From Cristatella mucedo (Eukaryota > Bryozoa > Phylactolaemata > Cristatellidae), in contig WPIO01000009.1 in the NCBI GenBank assembly GCA_009760855.2, positions 6,921,001 to 6,985,000 of the forward strand: a DNA stretch of 64,000 bases. The letters are read 5' to 3'. The notes beneath the pieces were generated by a model that did not search any database, had not been told where the DNA came from, and was given only the letters and a program-made list of their open reading frames with translations. This document shows positions 1 through 10,299 of this stretch, piece by piece. The stretch's first letter is position 1. Every line of letters begins with the position of its first letter. A program made the position numbers and the translations under genes.

Positions 1-95
1 AATCGGGCTTCCCTTTTCAGTAATGCATAGCACCTAAAAAGAGATTGATTATTAGGATGGCACTTTATCAAGCGTATTATTGCTTTTATTATTAC
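1..95 (+). mobile_element. LINE-A 3' tail fragment
   Basis: Diverged copy of the LINE-A 3' end: AGCACCTAAAAAGAGATTGA followed by GGCACTTTATCAAG and an AT-rich tail. The element body lies off the window or is lost. Confidence 0.7.
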
Positions 96-299
96 TTAAA
101 AGAAATGGAGTTCTTCTGAGGCACTATATGAATTTACTGTTATAATTTTATGATTCTTTTTACCTGTAAATCCATACCTCTCATTAATGGCCGGCAAACA
201 CTCAATCGCAGCAGCGTGCTTATCAGCCAGCCTTCTCAGGAGTTTGTTTGGAACCCCCGTCGAGCAAGTGCTGCTCTTTCTCTCTAATAATCTGAACAA

Positions 300-478
300 A
301 CCGTAGCCAACGGTTGATCATCTCAAACAAAAAAAAGAGAAAGATGACGTGGCAAGAATGGCTCATCTAAGAGAACGGTGGAGGATGGAAGTGGCAAAGC
401 AGAACAGCTGTAAGGATGCGCCAGAATTGTGGACGTGCCAGAATTGGCAACAGGGAAGAAGCTGCCGAAAGAGAGTTT
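300..478 (-). mobile_element. LINE-C 3' fragment (partial second copy)
   Basis: Resembles 49,330-49,475 and also 820-980 (shared phrases around GAACGGTGGAGGA and CAGAACAGCTGTA). It is cut on its right side by a LINE-A fragment. Only the 3' part is present. Confidence 0.6.
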
Positions 479-745
479 TAGGTCCCTTCATTCTTTGGCT
501 TCAGCCTACCTACTAGAACTTATCTCCCACTTGGCCAGGCAGCGTGCCACTAGCTCTTCTGAGTAAAATCGTTCAGCTAAACTTCGTACGAACCTTAAAT
601 CATTTAGAGACCCTAGCTTTAGTTTTCGCACTCCCAAAGTCTGGAGCTCACTCCCGACTGACTTCGCGACATCTTCTGACACGGCGACAATTCAAAAGGA
701 TGCTAACAATGCACCTATTTAGCATATCATTTAGTGGGTGCTAAA
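478..745 (+). mobile_element. LINE-A relic (C-terminal coding part)
   Basis: Starts at the 'GGTCCCTTCATTCTTTGGCT' segment of the LINE-A ORF and runs to the end of the coding region (TTTAGTGGGTGCTAA), in the same order as 16,736-17,001 of the best copy. The 3' UTR and hairpin tail are missing. Several frameshifts. Confidence 0.8.
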
Positions 746-769
746 CCCATCCATAGGCCCGAATTAGGA

Positions 770-1760
770 GCTCTTTGAGCAGGTGCACCTCTCCTCAATA
801 CAACTTAAACAAATGGCAGTCAGCACAGTTCACCTCAAGCAACAAAGAGAATGCGACAAGAAAGACGGTGGAGGAAGTGAGGAGAATGGACAAAACAACA
901 CAGGGCGGCTGGAAAGGCGAGGCTAGAGTGTCCAGCAGGCGAGAAGGTGTCGTCGTCTAATAGGAATCGTGAAGGTAAGCTCAACAATCAAGGATCCGCA
1001 GAGCGCAAGCTTTTCCCCCCCAACTCTTTATAAGTGAAAGAATGGAACAGGTAATTTACTATCCATAGGGGACCAGAGGGACGAGACAACAAACCGGTAA
1101 TGCAGTTTAGCTAGGTATTAGGAAACAGGCTCGCGATTGGCCTTCAAGATCTAACACGGAGTTTTCCTCTGTATCCATCTTCAAAAGATAGCCGTCGCAG
1201 CTCATTTGGTAAAAGGGACAAATGACTGAATTTCTTGCATTTGTCGATCGGCCTAGCATCCATATCAATCACTGCCACACAGGCTTAATAGCATCACGGG
1301 TAGCACAGCCAACAGTTAGTAGTAGTGGTTCAACCTAGACGGAACCGCCGAGCAAATAAGATTTAAAGCACTGCTTTTTTGGATGCTATAATACGACTCC
1401 GTGAATGCAGCTCTGAAATTAAAGATAGCTTAAGAGAGACTCAGCTTTTTCAAAGGCAAGAGACGATTGGAGACTCTTGCTTGTGGGACGTGCATAGAAA
1501 CTTCCTTCTCGAGGCTGTGGGATGTGAACAAAGTACTCAACGTCTCACCTCTTAACTTTTCGCTGTGCTTACTTCTGCTAGTAAAAGTGCCCATCGTGCA
1601 CACTGACGGTCGTTGACTAGGCTAAACACACAACGAACTAGATGTATTGATGTCTAAAACAGGAAGGATTTTGACATTAGTAGCCTGCTCACTTAACCTT
1701 GAGCAAAGAGCATTAGTTTCCATGCATGCATTGCATGACTGAGAACACGCAAGGAAGGCG
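770..1760 (-). mobile_element. LINE-C copy (LINE-B-related, decayed)
   Basis: Colinear with 49,230-50,210 over about 0.95 kb at low identity, for example CAGCTTTTTCAAA, GGCTGTGGGATG and AGGAAGGATTTTGACAT. The right-hand copy retains ISVDQRI and a downstream SPAA motif on the minus strand, matching the C-terminal region of LINE-B (SVDQRIQSKV, YSPAADCGSS). It is therefore an old LINE-B-like element read on the minus strand. No intact frame. Confidence 0.6.
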
Positions 1761-2139
1761 TGGGAGTTGTGTGGATACTCTTTTATTTAGCTAGACGATC
1801 ATGGGCAACATCCAACCTGGTACACCCACTATGGTTTCATTTAATTGATGACACTGCCCCCGATCGCCGCACAAGTGGGCTGCGACACTCGATGTGGTAA
1901 GCAGCCGGGAAGTGCTATTAGTGATTGTTATGACAAGGGAGTGAGTCGGGGACTCTGGTGGGCGAGAGGGGCGAAGAGAGTCGTGCTTCGCCCTGCTCCA
2001 CGTGAAGGTGCAATAAACTGGCTGTGTCATTCGTTGGCTAGCGTTCTGTGCCGTTCACGACGATAACTCAGACTTCACCCACCTCAAGTGATTCATTCAC
2101 TTCGCTAACAATAGTTTATCAAGTAATCTGCCGGGTGAC

Positions 2140-2400
2140 AAAAGATTCGCATTATTGAAACGTCAATGGAACGTCTAGGGCAAGACAATAATGCCCCGCC
2201 AAACCCCGACATTCTGCGGCTTCAATCGGGCATATTGCCACTGACAATAAACAACTAGCTCAACGTGCTCGTACGGCTTGCTCGCCTCGAACGACGAGCC
2301 GCGAACTCGAACGCTGCACGCCCTGGCAACATGCACTCCGAACTCTTTTTTCGGCTGCGTAAGCTAAGTCACTGCCGAGCCTAAACGGCTAGCGCACTGG
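2140..2400 (+). pseudogene. Unidentified coding-like stretch with one stop
   Basis: The plus-strand frame reads RIIETSMERLGQDNNAPP, then DILRLQSGILPL, a TAG, then LVRLARLERRAANSNAARP. The composition is protein-like and GC-richer than the flanks. I do not recognise a family, and no splice boundaries are obvious. It may be a transposon gag-like fragment or chance. Confidence 0.2.
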
Positions 2401-2599
2401 ACAAATCTCGCCCAGCCGTATGAATGAACCTGGACCGATACAAAAATTTCGACTAAATCGTCGCTTCGGCCGACTGCTTTCCTGCTAGATTCGCGACCGC
2501 CAGTCCGTTGCTTAGGTTGCACAAGCCAATCGTCTCAGCATTCACCGGGTTCGAAGCTCGCGTTCCTCATCTGGGGCTCGTTGCACCACATTTTCGCTG

Positions 2600-2690
2600 A
2601 TCCACGAACGGCAAAGAGATTCGGTTCGCTGAAGGCGCTATACAAACATATTATTATTAGTATGTATTATAAATTAGTATATATATTATT
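2600..2690 (+). repeat. LINE-A/SINE-1-type 3' tail fragment
   Basis: GCAAAGAGATTCGGTTCGCT, then GGCGCTATACAAACATATTA and ATT repeats: the hairpin tail without a recognisable body. Confidence 0.55.
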
Positions 2691-2714
2691 AACATACATT
2701 TAGTGGTAGAATTA

Positions 2715-4070
2715 AGAGCAGCACTTCGTGGCCGTTGGAGTCTGCAGGTGATAATCCTAATAATGATAATAATCGGAATATTAGAGATGTTTTATAAAGC
2801 TCAATGAGAGCTAGCTCTTTTCCTAGGTACTTAACATGCGTTAGAAAGGAGGCCACACATCTGCACAGCTTGTTTTGCGTGTGTCATTAAGACGCTATTT
2901 TTGCATTCCTCTCAATTTACAAACGTCAACGCCAGTAGGCAGAGGGGCTCTGGGTGTACGAACTCGGAATTAGGGAGCGTGCATCTCCTGTTCTCCACAT
3001 CTCCACACCGCCTGTCGGGCTCCCTGAGCGCGACAGGCGGTGCCCCCTATTTAACCCTTCGCCGAAAGCTGGGTAGCCGCTCCCTGTGCGTAACACTGAG
3101 TAGGCCGGATGCTGAACAGAGGGTGCGACGCACCGTGCCACCCGAGTCAAGTAAGGAGGCCTTAAGACCCTTGGTAATGTTTGCGTGACCTCATCGTCCG
3201 CAAAGCGTCGACCCAGGTCCAGCCACTAGCGTTTAGGATTAAAAAGGGCGGCGGGTGGGGTGGGACTGAATTGTAAGTAGTATGAGTAGTAGTAGCGAAG
3301 TAGTAGTAGTAGTAGTAGTAGTACCAGCAGCGACGGAAGCCCTAACTCAGGAGGTCATAGACTACGGACCTCACTTCCTCCCTAATTCTTTCACAACGAT
3401 GTCTACTCTCATGCTGTCGACCGAGGCGCATCCTTTCCAGCAGTTGTGAGCTGCTATTTCCACGATACTCACTTCCTCGACTGCCCTCCTACCTCAGCTA
3501 TGATTCTCACTTTTTCTTCGTCGTGTGAGATGACGTCTGACGGACGCCACATGAGCAGCAAAAGCTACTTCGGCTTTGAGAGTGTTGTAGAAACCACTGA
3601 TGCCTTACACAACTCACTCCTTGTGGCTTCGCGAATTTACAGACGGAGCTGCATGAGTACGTCATTCGCTCTAATTACGAAGCGAAACGCAGGGTATACG
3701 CCGGTGATGGCTCCGTGGGAACATTCCCCGGTCGTATCGGCCATAAAATAGTGGCAGGATGGCTACCGCAGCCAAGTGCTAACACTTTACACGAGAATGA
3801 TTTTTGGTATGGCTATCATTGAGACTAGATACTCGCTCGACTGCCGCGTCGCTGCTGAACCGAATTCGGGTTTCGGGAAGCACATAATTTCTTAAAGAGA
3901 TCGCACGGGTAATATCTATTCTTACTTGTGTGTGCCATTTTTTCTTTCCATTCTACTTAAAAAGTGCGCCAGGGCCAGCAACTGGGATCAGAGATAGATA
4001 TAGTTTGATCCAGCGGTTAAGGTATATGCCGGGGGGGGGCCGACGGCGAGACCAGCAACATTTTCATGCA
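2715..4070. repeat. R1 dispersed repeat, copy 1
   Basis: Colinear with 51,175-52,080 at low identity. Shared blocks include GTCTGCAG, CCTAGGTA with TACATGCGTT, CCGCTCC followed by TGCTGAAC, GCCACTAGCGT, CATTCC(C)CGGTCGTATC, GTGGCTACCGCAGC and CAGCTGGGAT-like sequence. This copy has about 390 bp extra (3,300-3,690) starting with an AGT microsatellite. Its left end looks like the antisense of a LINE-A-type tail, so R1 may be a non-autonomous minus-strand element. No coding capacity recognised. Confidence 0.65.
3276..3323. repeat. (AGT)n microsatellite
   Basis: About 14 AGT units with two interruptions, inside R1 copy 1 and absent from copy 2. Confidence 0.95.
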
Positions 4071-4239
4071 GGTGGGTCTAGACCGGCAACAACTAAAAAT
4101 ATAGCCACAACTCATAGCGTTTACTCGACATGAACTCGGCGGTTGCCTACAGAATGGAATGAAGACATAATTTCGTCGTTGTTGACGGTTAAAGGGGGCG
4201 CGTTGAAATAGAGTGCCTATAAGGTCCCCGTTGAAAGGA

Positions 4240-4893
4240 CTGGCGGAAAATGTCCTCCTAACACATGGGCAGCGGTCCTATTGGCCGCACCGCTAGACAG
4301 GATCAAAACCATCGCACCACTTCTCGCCAATTCCCACTGGCTAGCAGTCAAGCAACGGATCGTCTTCCAAGCTTTTTCACTCACTTTTAGGTCACTTTAT
4401 TTTTTGGCTTGAGCCTATCTCTCACATCTACTCGCCCACTAGGCCAAGCATCGTACCACCCGCTTTTCGGAATCCAACAGTTTACCAATACCGCATACAA
4501 ACCTCAGATCCTTTAGAGACCCTGCATTTAGTTCGTAAACTCCAAAGTCTGGAACTCCCTTCCGACTTGCATCAGAACATCCCCTGACTTGACCACATTA
4601 AAAAGAACTTAAAAACATACCTATTTAGAACAGCATTTAGTGGGTCCCTGTGATTCGTCCTTAATGTGTTTATGAGTGCTGACATTGTGCATGGTGCCAC
4701 TAACCACATTTGCATGCTGACCCTGTGCATGTCACCCCTAATCATATTATTCATTTTGTTTCTTTTTCAAGCATGATTTCATTTACCATTCAATTGCATT
4801 TCCCTTTGCAGCAAATGTAAAGCACCTAGAAAGAGATTGAGTTCTTCGAGGGTGCTTTATCGAGTGCATTATTATTATTATTATTATTATTAT
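4240..4893 (+). mobile_element. LINE-A copy, 5'-truncated, with 3' tail
   Basis: Begins near the 'CACCACTTCTCGCC' part of the ORF and runs through the C-terminal coding region, the 3' UTR (CATGCTGACCCTGTGCATGT) and the hairpin tail to (ATT)n at 4,867-4,893. Its outer hairpin stem reads AGCACC...GGTGCT where other copies have AGCGCC...GGCGCT, so both arms changed together. Confidence 0.9.
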
Positions 4894-4894
4894 A

Positions 4895-5430
4895 AAAAAG
4901 ATTTGGTCGACTTATTTGATCATGCTTCCTAAACAGCATATGTAAAGTGTTTAGACACGGATTACGATCTCCATGGGCACTTTAAAAATGTATGAATCTT
5001 ATAAAAATTATCCACGGGCAAGGGCTTACACAAGCGGCTAAAAGCGAAGAAATTTAGGAACATCCCCAAGGTTTCCATCGCTCTCAACCTACTGCATTCA
5101 GACAGCACAAATTCCCTGAGATAGAGATATAATTCAGCCTAGCTTCATACACATTCTTAGACCAGGGATTATTAGCTAGCGTTTCATAAACCAGTTTCTG
5201 CATTCGACTCATGAATCAGGCATCGATCGCCCTGCAGGCGGTCAGTCATTTACTCTAAGCGGCCAGCGGCACAGCATGTTGATGCACATGAACGCATGTG
5301 CAAGCTTAGCAGTGGCGACGATAAGTCATTCGACTATGGTTCCCTCACAGCATATGTAAAGTGCTTTTATATGAAAGTGATTAAGCTCTAAGGGCGCTAT
5401 ACAAACATAACATCTTTGTTATTATTGCGG
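4895..5430 (+). repeat. Two diverged LINE-type 3' tails
   Basis: 4,917-5,010 and 5,335-5,430 each start with 'ACAGCATATGTAAAGTG' and end with a degenerate hairpin (GGGCGCTATACAAACATAAC in the second). They resemble the LINE-A tail but share features with each other, so they may be a separate subfamily. I see nothing recognisable between them. Confidence 0.5.
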
Positions 5431-6940
5431 GATATAATTTTATTGATATCACGAACGGCGAGTGTTTGATAGAGTGGCACAGATGGTCACTGTAAATCTT
5501 TGACACGCTTTGGTCCGTGGGAAGATCCCTCCAAGCAAATTCTCAATAAATGCCCGGATTTTGCTCATAGTGTGTCAATTAAAAATCGTCGATGCATACT
5601 CAGCGGTCAATAATACCACCCGGACGGCATACCATGCGAGATTTTCTCAAATTACCCGGGTCCCGAGATACGGTATATAGCCTTAGAGCCTGCTAATTCG
5701 AATGGTTTTGCATGAACCCTTCGGGCAGGCAAAAATTTTTTACGTGGCTACTTCTCACCAGATCCGATCGAAATAGACGAATAGAGCTGGCAGATTCCAG
5801 AGCCGGCTTTAATAGCCCGTGTGTCTGTGCTTAACTTTGTATCGCATGAGAGCCTTTCCGACGAACTGCAGCTTTGGCTCATCTGAAAGCAATCCTAATA
5901 GAAATCAAATAGTCTATGGACTCGATTGAGCGGCAAAGCGTCGCCGGTTAATCTGAGAAGGAGACTCGAAGCTCGACCAATTATTAACGCTACATCGGCA
6001 GATGAGCAATTAGTAAATGTTGCTCCATTGTCCAGATCCAATTGAAATCCGTGCCTCACTCGGTGCTCGATATAATCTTAGAAGAGACTTCCGCCGTCGT
6101 GACAGCGTGACAGCCAGTGGGAGCGGCAGTGACATTTGCAACGTCAGCCTCAATCAAGGGGAACAGTCTGAAGCGTCTCCGGTTAGCATGGGGGAGAGGC
6201 CGAAAGGCACACACGCTGGTGTGCTACCGAAAAACCACGAATAAAAATGGGAAATGAATTGTGAAAAAATCTTTACCTAACTAAAATCAATATTGTCAAC
6301 TGGTTTAGTGTGGAAGCCCAACGATGCAAGCGTGCTACTAGTATTTGCTGGCGATACTAAGGCACACGGCATCGGTGTCGCCGTATCCTTAAATTTTTTG
6401 ATGATCAGAATAACCGATGGCCGCCGCTTCGCACAGTCTAAGGAGCAGAACAATTACTCAGCATCGGAGTTAGAGCTGCTATCTTCGATTTTGGGCGTCC
6501 CAGCTTTCACATGTACTTGTGTGGAAGAACATTCGTGCTTCAAGCTGACCATGGACCTCTCGTTAGAATTGTGAACGTAAAAGGTAACTGCCAGATATAT
6601 TTAGATAACTGCCAGACGATCCTTATCTTTGGCTCTACCCGAGGGTCCGTGGCTGCGAATCAACTTGAAGTTTGCACGGCCCATGGACGAACACCTGTAT
6701 TCTGATGGTGGTCTGTGCTTTCACTGACTGCTGAAGGTAACTACATAAAAGGTTAGCAAGCTTTTTTGCGAGCAAGGTCCTATCACTCGAATTGCTAGGT
6801 AATAATGGACACAATTTTTGCTTTGTGTTGATTTTGTTGCCTTCTGCTGCAATCTAATCGTATATGGCACCTTTGACAGTCCTGTATCAGCGACACAGTA
6901 GTAAGCTGGTCGAGAAGTCGTTCTACGTCATTTATAGATA
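5430..6940. other. Unassigned stretch
   Basis: No coding region, RNA gene or recognised repeat. Short open frames (for example plus strand 6,017-6,244 and 6,293-6,574) have no family features. Confidence 0.5.
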
Positions 6941-7520
6941 ATGAGCATCGCAGTTGCCACATCGCACCACTTCTCTCCGACCTGAACCGGCTACCAGTCA
7001 AGCAACAGATCGACTTCAAGGTTTTGTCGTTCACTTTTAGGTCTCTTCATTTTTTGGCTCCAGGCTTCCTATACGATTTACCCACCAGGTCAAACATAGT
7101 ACCAAAAGCTTTTCGGAAACTAACTTCTTACCTCCACCTCTTACCAACCTCAAATCCTTAGGAGACCGTGCATTTATTCAGTATGCTCCAAAATCCTTGA
7201 ACTCACTCCCAAATTCCGTCACGACATATCCTGACTTGACCAAATTTACAAGAAATAAAAAGCGCACCGATTTATGACAGCATTCAGTGGGTCCCTGTGA
7301 TTCGTCCTTCATGTGCTTATGCATGCTGACACTGTTGGATACTGCCACTAACCACACTTGCATGCTGACCCTGTGCAAGTCACCCCTAACCATGTTATTC
7401 ATGTGTTTATGATGCATAATACTATTCAACACTCAATCGTGTTCCCTTTAAAGCAAATGTCAATTACATAGAAAAAGATTGAGTTCTGTGAGGGCGCTTT
7501 ATCTAGTGTATTATTATTAT
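6940..7520 (+). mobile_element. LINE-A copy, 5'-truncated
   Basis: Starts at GAGCATCGCAGTTGCCACAT (the coding part 16,640-16,660 of the best copy) and runs through the 3' UTR and hairpin to ATTATTATTAT. The coding frame is broken by indels. Confidence 0.9.
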
Positions 7521-7715
7521 GTAATGTGCCCAGAAAGAGATTTATTTCTCATAGAACGCTATATAAATGCCACTAACCATATTTGCACACTGACCCTGTG
7601 CATATCAACTCTAGCCACTAATCATTCGACCGTGCTTCCTTTGCAGCAAATTTTATGTGCCTAGGCAGAGATTGGGTTCTCTGTGGGTACTATATCAAAT
7701 GTATTATTATTCTTA
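7520..7715 (+). mobile_element. Two stacked LINE-A-type tails
   Basis: 7,520-7,572 is a bare hairpin tail (GCCCAGAAAGAGATTTATTT). 7,573-7,715 is a second 3' UTR plus tail (ACTGACCCTGTGCATATCAA, then GCAGAGATTGGGTTCTCTGT). With the copy ending at 7,517 this makes three 3' ends in the same orientation within 200 bp. Confidence 0.75.
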
Positions 7716-8124
7716 TAATTATTGTTGCTGCCTGCATATTGTATTAGCTATTTGTATCTGCCTTATCATGTGGGCCTGTGCTGACTCGCAAGGAAAATCT
7801 CAAGTTAAAATGTCGAACGAATGGGACTTGAGGAGACCAAAAATTAAAAGCACCAGTGCAAAATGGCAGACAACCTCAATTGGATGGCCGTGCTCCAACA
7901 AAGTGCAAGCTTCTACTAATGAGCCCACAGTCTTAGCGACAAGGCATAATTCAAAAAGGAGATTCGGTTTGATTCCAAAATTACAGGCCCTGTGCCGTCG
8001 GAAGCCTTGAAATCAGAAACGAAATGTCTTGCTAGTAGTTGATCAGTGGTGCCGTTTTAGGAGGGCAGTCAGCAACCAATTCGTCGAGAGAAGAAGGAAC
8101 ACCGGCTAGAGGAACTTGGCTTAG

Positions 8125-8310
8125 AGTCACCTGACGTCACCACATCCCCTTACTCGACGACGTTAAAAAGAAGCTGAACAAGTATCTATTTATCAAAAAA
8201 TTTGGTGGGTTCATATGATTCGTCCTCTGTGTGCTAATGCAAGGTAACACCGTGCATGCTGCCACAGACCATATTTTAAAGTGCCTAGAAAGAGATTAAG
8301 TTCAACCAAA
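8125..8310 (+). mobile_element. LINE-A relic (end of ORF and 3' UTR)
   Basis: 'CACCTGACGTCACCACATCC' and 'GGTGGGTTCATATGATTCGT' match the ORF end and start of the 3' UTR, then AAAGTGCCTAGAAAGAGATT from the hairpin. An internal deletion joins UTR and tail. Confidence 0.8.
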
Positions 8311-8699
8311 GCCTACACACACAGGTCTAACGACGATTGCACTGCACGGCAACGACCAAGAGCGTTCCCGAAGCAATCTCAAGTCTCATGATCACTCGAT
8401 CCTAGCTGCAGTAAGCGAGTGGGACACAACTGTCTACTAGTATTTCTACTTTCCACAGAGAGCTGGTCGGCGAGGAGCACTGGCAGACTAGCAAGCTGGG
8501 ACAAGTACGGCTACTGCTAGGTGTCCTACAGCAACAGTTTATCAAACAGCGACAGTTTATCGCACTAGTTGTGTTGTAACGGTTAGCGAAAGCTCCCGCA
8601 CGACCAGCCAAACAGATCCCAGCCAGATCTTCTGCCACTCTACTCGGCGAGCATGCCTCATTGAAAAGGCCAACTCGGCTCGTTAGCATCTATGTTCGG

Positions 8700-8935
8700 A
8701 GCCGAGGAGACGGCTCAGTGGCAGCCGAGGGCCAGCCACCAGGTGGCTCGGTCAAAGCTACACTTACCGGTTTCCCGAAGTGGGTCACGGCTCTACTCAG
8801 GGCGACCCAGGCACTCAGTGCTGCTTCATGAATAGATCTCTACTCTAATGTGCCCGGCACTCCTTCTGCCGGCTTGGTCAGCTGACCTCATTAAGAGGTC
8901 ATGCAAGGTTAGATCGGCCAATCATCTTTCAGAAG
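8700..8935. repeat. R3 dispersed GC-rich repeat, copy 1
   Basis: Matches 52,680-52,890: GGTCAAAGCTACACTTACCG, TGAAC/TGAATAGATCTCT, and GGTCAGCTGACC. On the minus strand both copies encode a similar peptide (here HEAALS...LSRAVTHFGKPVSVAL), so it may derive from a coding sequence. Function unknown. Confidence 0.6.
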
Positions 8936-9124
8936 TGTTGCCAGGGACAACCATTCAGTATGAGCTGCTGCGGCCGTCTGCAAAACAAACTTGCAAAATC
9001 CATTCAACTTAGGAACAATGGCAATCGGTGCAAGCAATTTGGTTATTACGGCAGTGCCCACAGCTTTACTGCTTCGATTACCCACAGATCCTCTCAGATA
9101 TTCCGACCCTGGGGTCAATTAGAC

Positions 9125-9180
9125 TCTGCTCTCTCTCTCTCCCTCGTCTGTCTGTCCGTCTCTGTATCTCTCTCTCTCTT
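9125..9180. repeat. (TC)n-rich microsatellite
   Basis: Imperfect CTCT/GTCT run, immediately left of the GC-rich stretch. Confidence 0.9.
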
Positions 9181-9291
9181 ATTATCGCCATCTGAATTTT
9201 TGGCTTTAGCATGAAATACTGGTTACCTTTGTAAATCGTCGAATTATCCAATCGAAATGCATTCTAATGCAGCTCCCGGCCTGGATAGCTA

Positions 9292-10207
9292 AAAGCAAAA
9301 GTAGAGGTATGCCGATTTAATACGATTATTTATGCGGTGGCAGTGAAGCCTAAACGGCCACTCCCAGCCCTCCCAGTGGCCAATGCCGATTGCCTGTTGC
9401 AGCAGAAGCAGCAGCAGAAGCAGCAGCAGCAGCAGAAGCAGCGTCAGCAGGAGGCTGAGCTGCCTCCTTCGCTCCCTGTGCCACGCAAGTGCTGGCGAGC
9501 AAGATATTTTCTTCTCAACTTGCAGGGAGATAGGCCCACTTCCTGACGAGGTGCCCTACCCTCGCAGCCCGAGCTGCCTGCCGGCCAGCTCTGGGAGAGG
9601 TCGGCAGTGGCAATTACAATGGCCCTATTGTCAGAGAGCTAGGGCCCATCGCTTGCACCAGGTTTTTCTGCCCCCTCACTGGAAGATCGGTCGCTAACCG
9701 CTTGCGGCTGCCGTGGACGTCTGCGAGGCCAGACAGCTGTTTCGTCTGCCCACATCTCCCAGCCCAGCACGTCCCTCGGGTCGCTCGGCGGGCGCTCTGC
9801 AGTATTACTCCTCACCGACGCTGACCCCGTCGTCGCACAGCTCGATGGCCTGTAGTTTTCCGACCTACGCGAGACGCATCTCTTCCAGTCCGGCCCCACC
9901 TCTCTCGCTGGGAGTCACAGCCGCTCGTCCTCAGAGCAACCACACTATCTCGAACCGGCCGGTCGACGGCGTGACGGTCTCGATACAACTGAGCTGCGAC
10001 AAAATCACATCTGCGCCGAAAGCAAACGTGACACTTCGCCATCGGATCGCCCCAGCTGCAGCTCGAGGGCTCGCGGCTTCAGCTGGGCGGACGGTGGGGA
10101 ACTCTGCAGCTCTACTTTCGCTCCGAACGTTACATCACCTGGGCAAAGCCTGGCAGCAGTTGCGAGCCGCCTCAGGTTCGATAAATGATCGCATTCCACC
10201 AAAATAA
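9292..10207 (+). other. GC-rich stretch with a CAG run and long open frames on both strands
   Basis: At 9,292-9,546 a plus frame encodes a Pro-rich segment then a Gln/Lys-rich run (CAG/AAG repeats, 9,398-9,450). A 164-codon plus frame (9,713-10,207), rich in Ser/Pro/Ala, and minus frames over 9,639-10,256 also lack stops, as expected of high GC. It could be a host exon or CpG-rich regulatory sequence. I recognise no domain and claim no gene. Confidence 0.25.
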
Positions 10208-10299
10208 TCTCTAATAAGGCTACAATAGACCAGATATTCGCGTTGCCGTGTCGCATTTTGGGCGGATCATGTGGTACACCTTTGATTTTATCTATCTGC

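Noticed and set aside
8725-8790. U1-like snRNA because of the ACTTACC phrase in R3
   Set aside because: The flanking sequence does not match U1 stems, and the second R3 copy diverges as ordinary repeat or coding sequence would.
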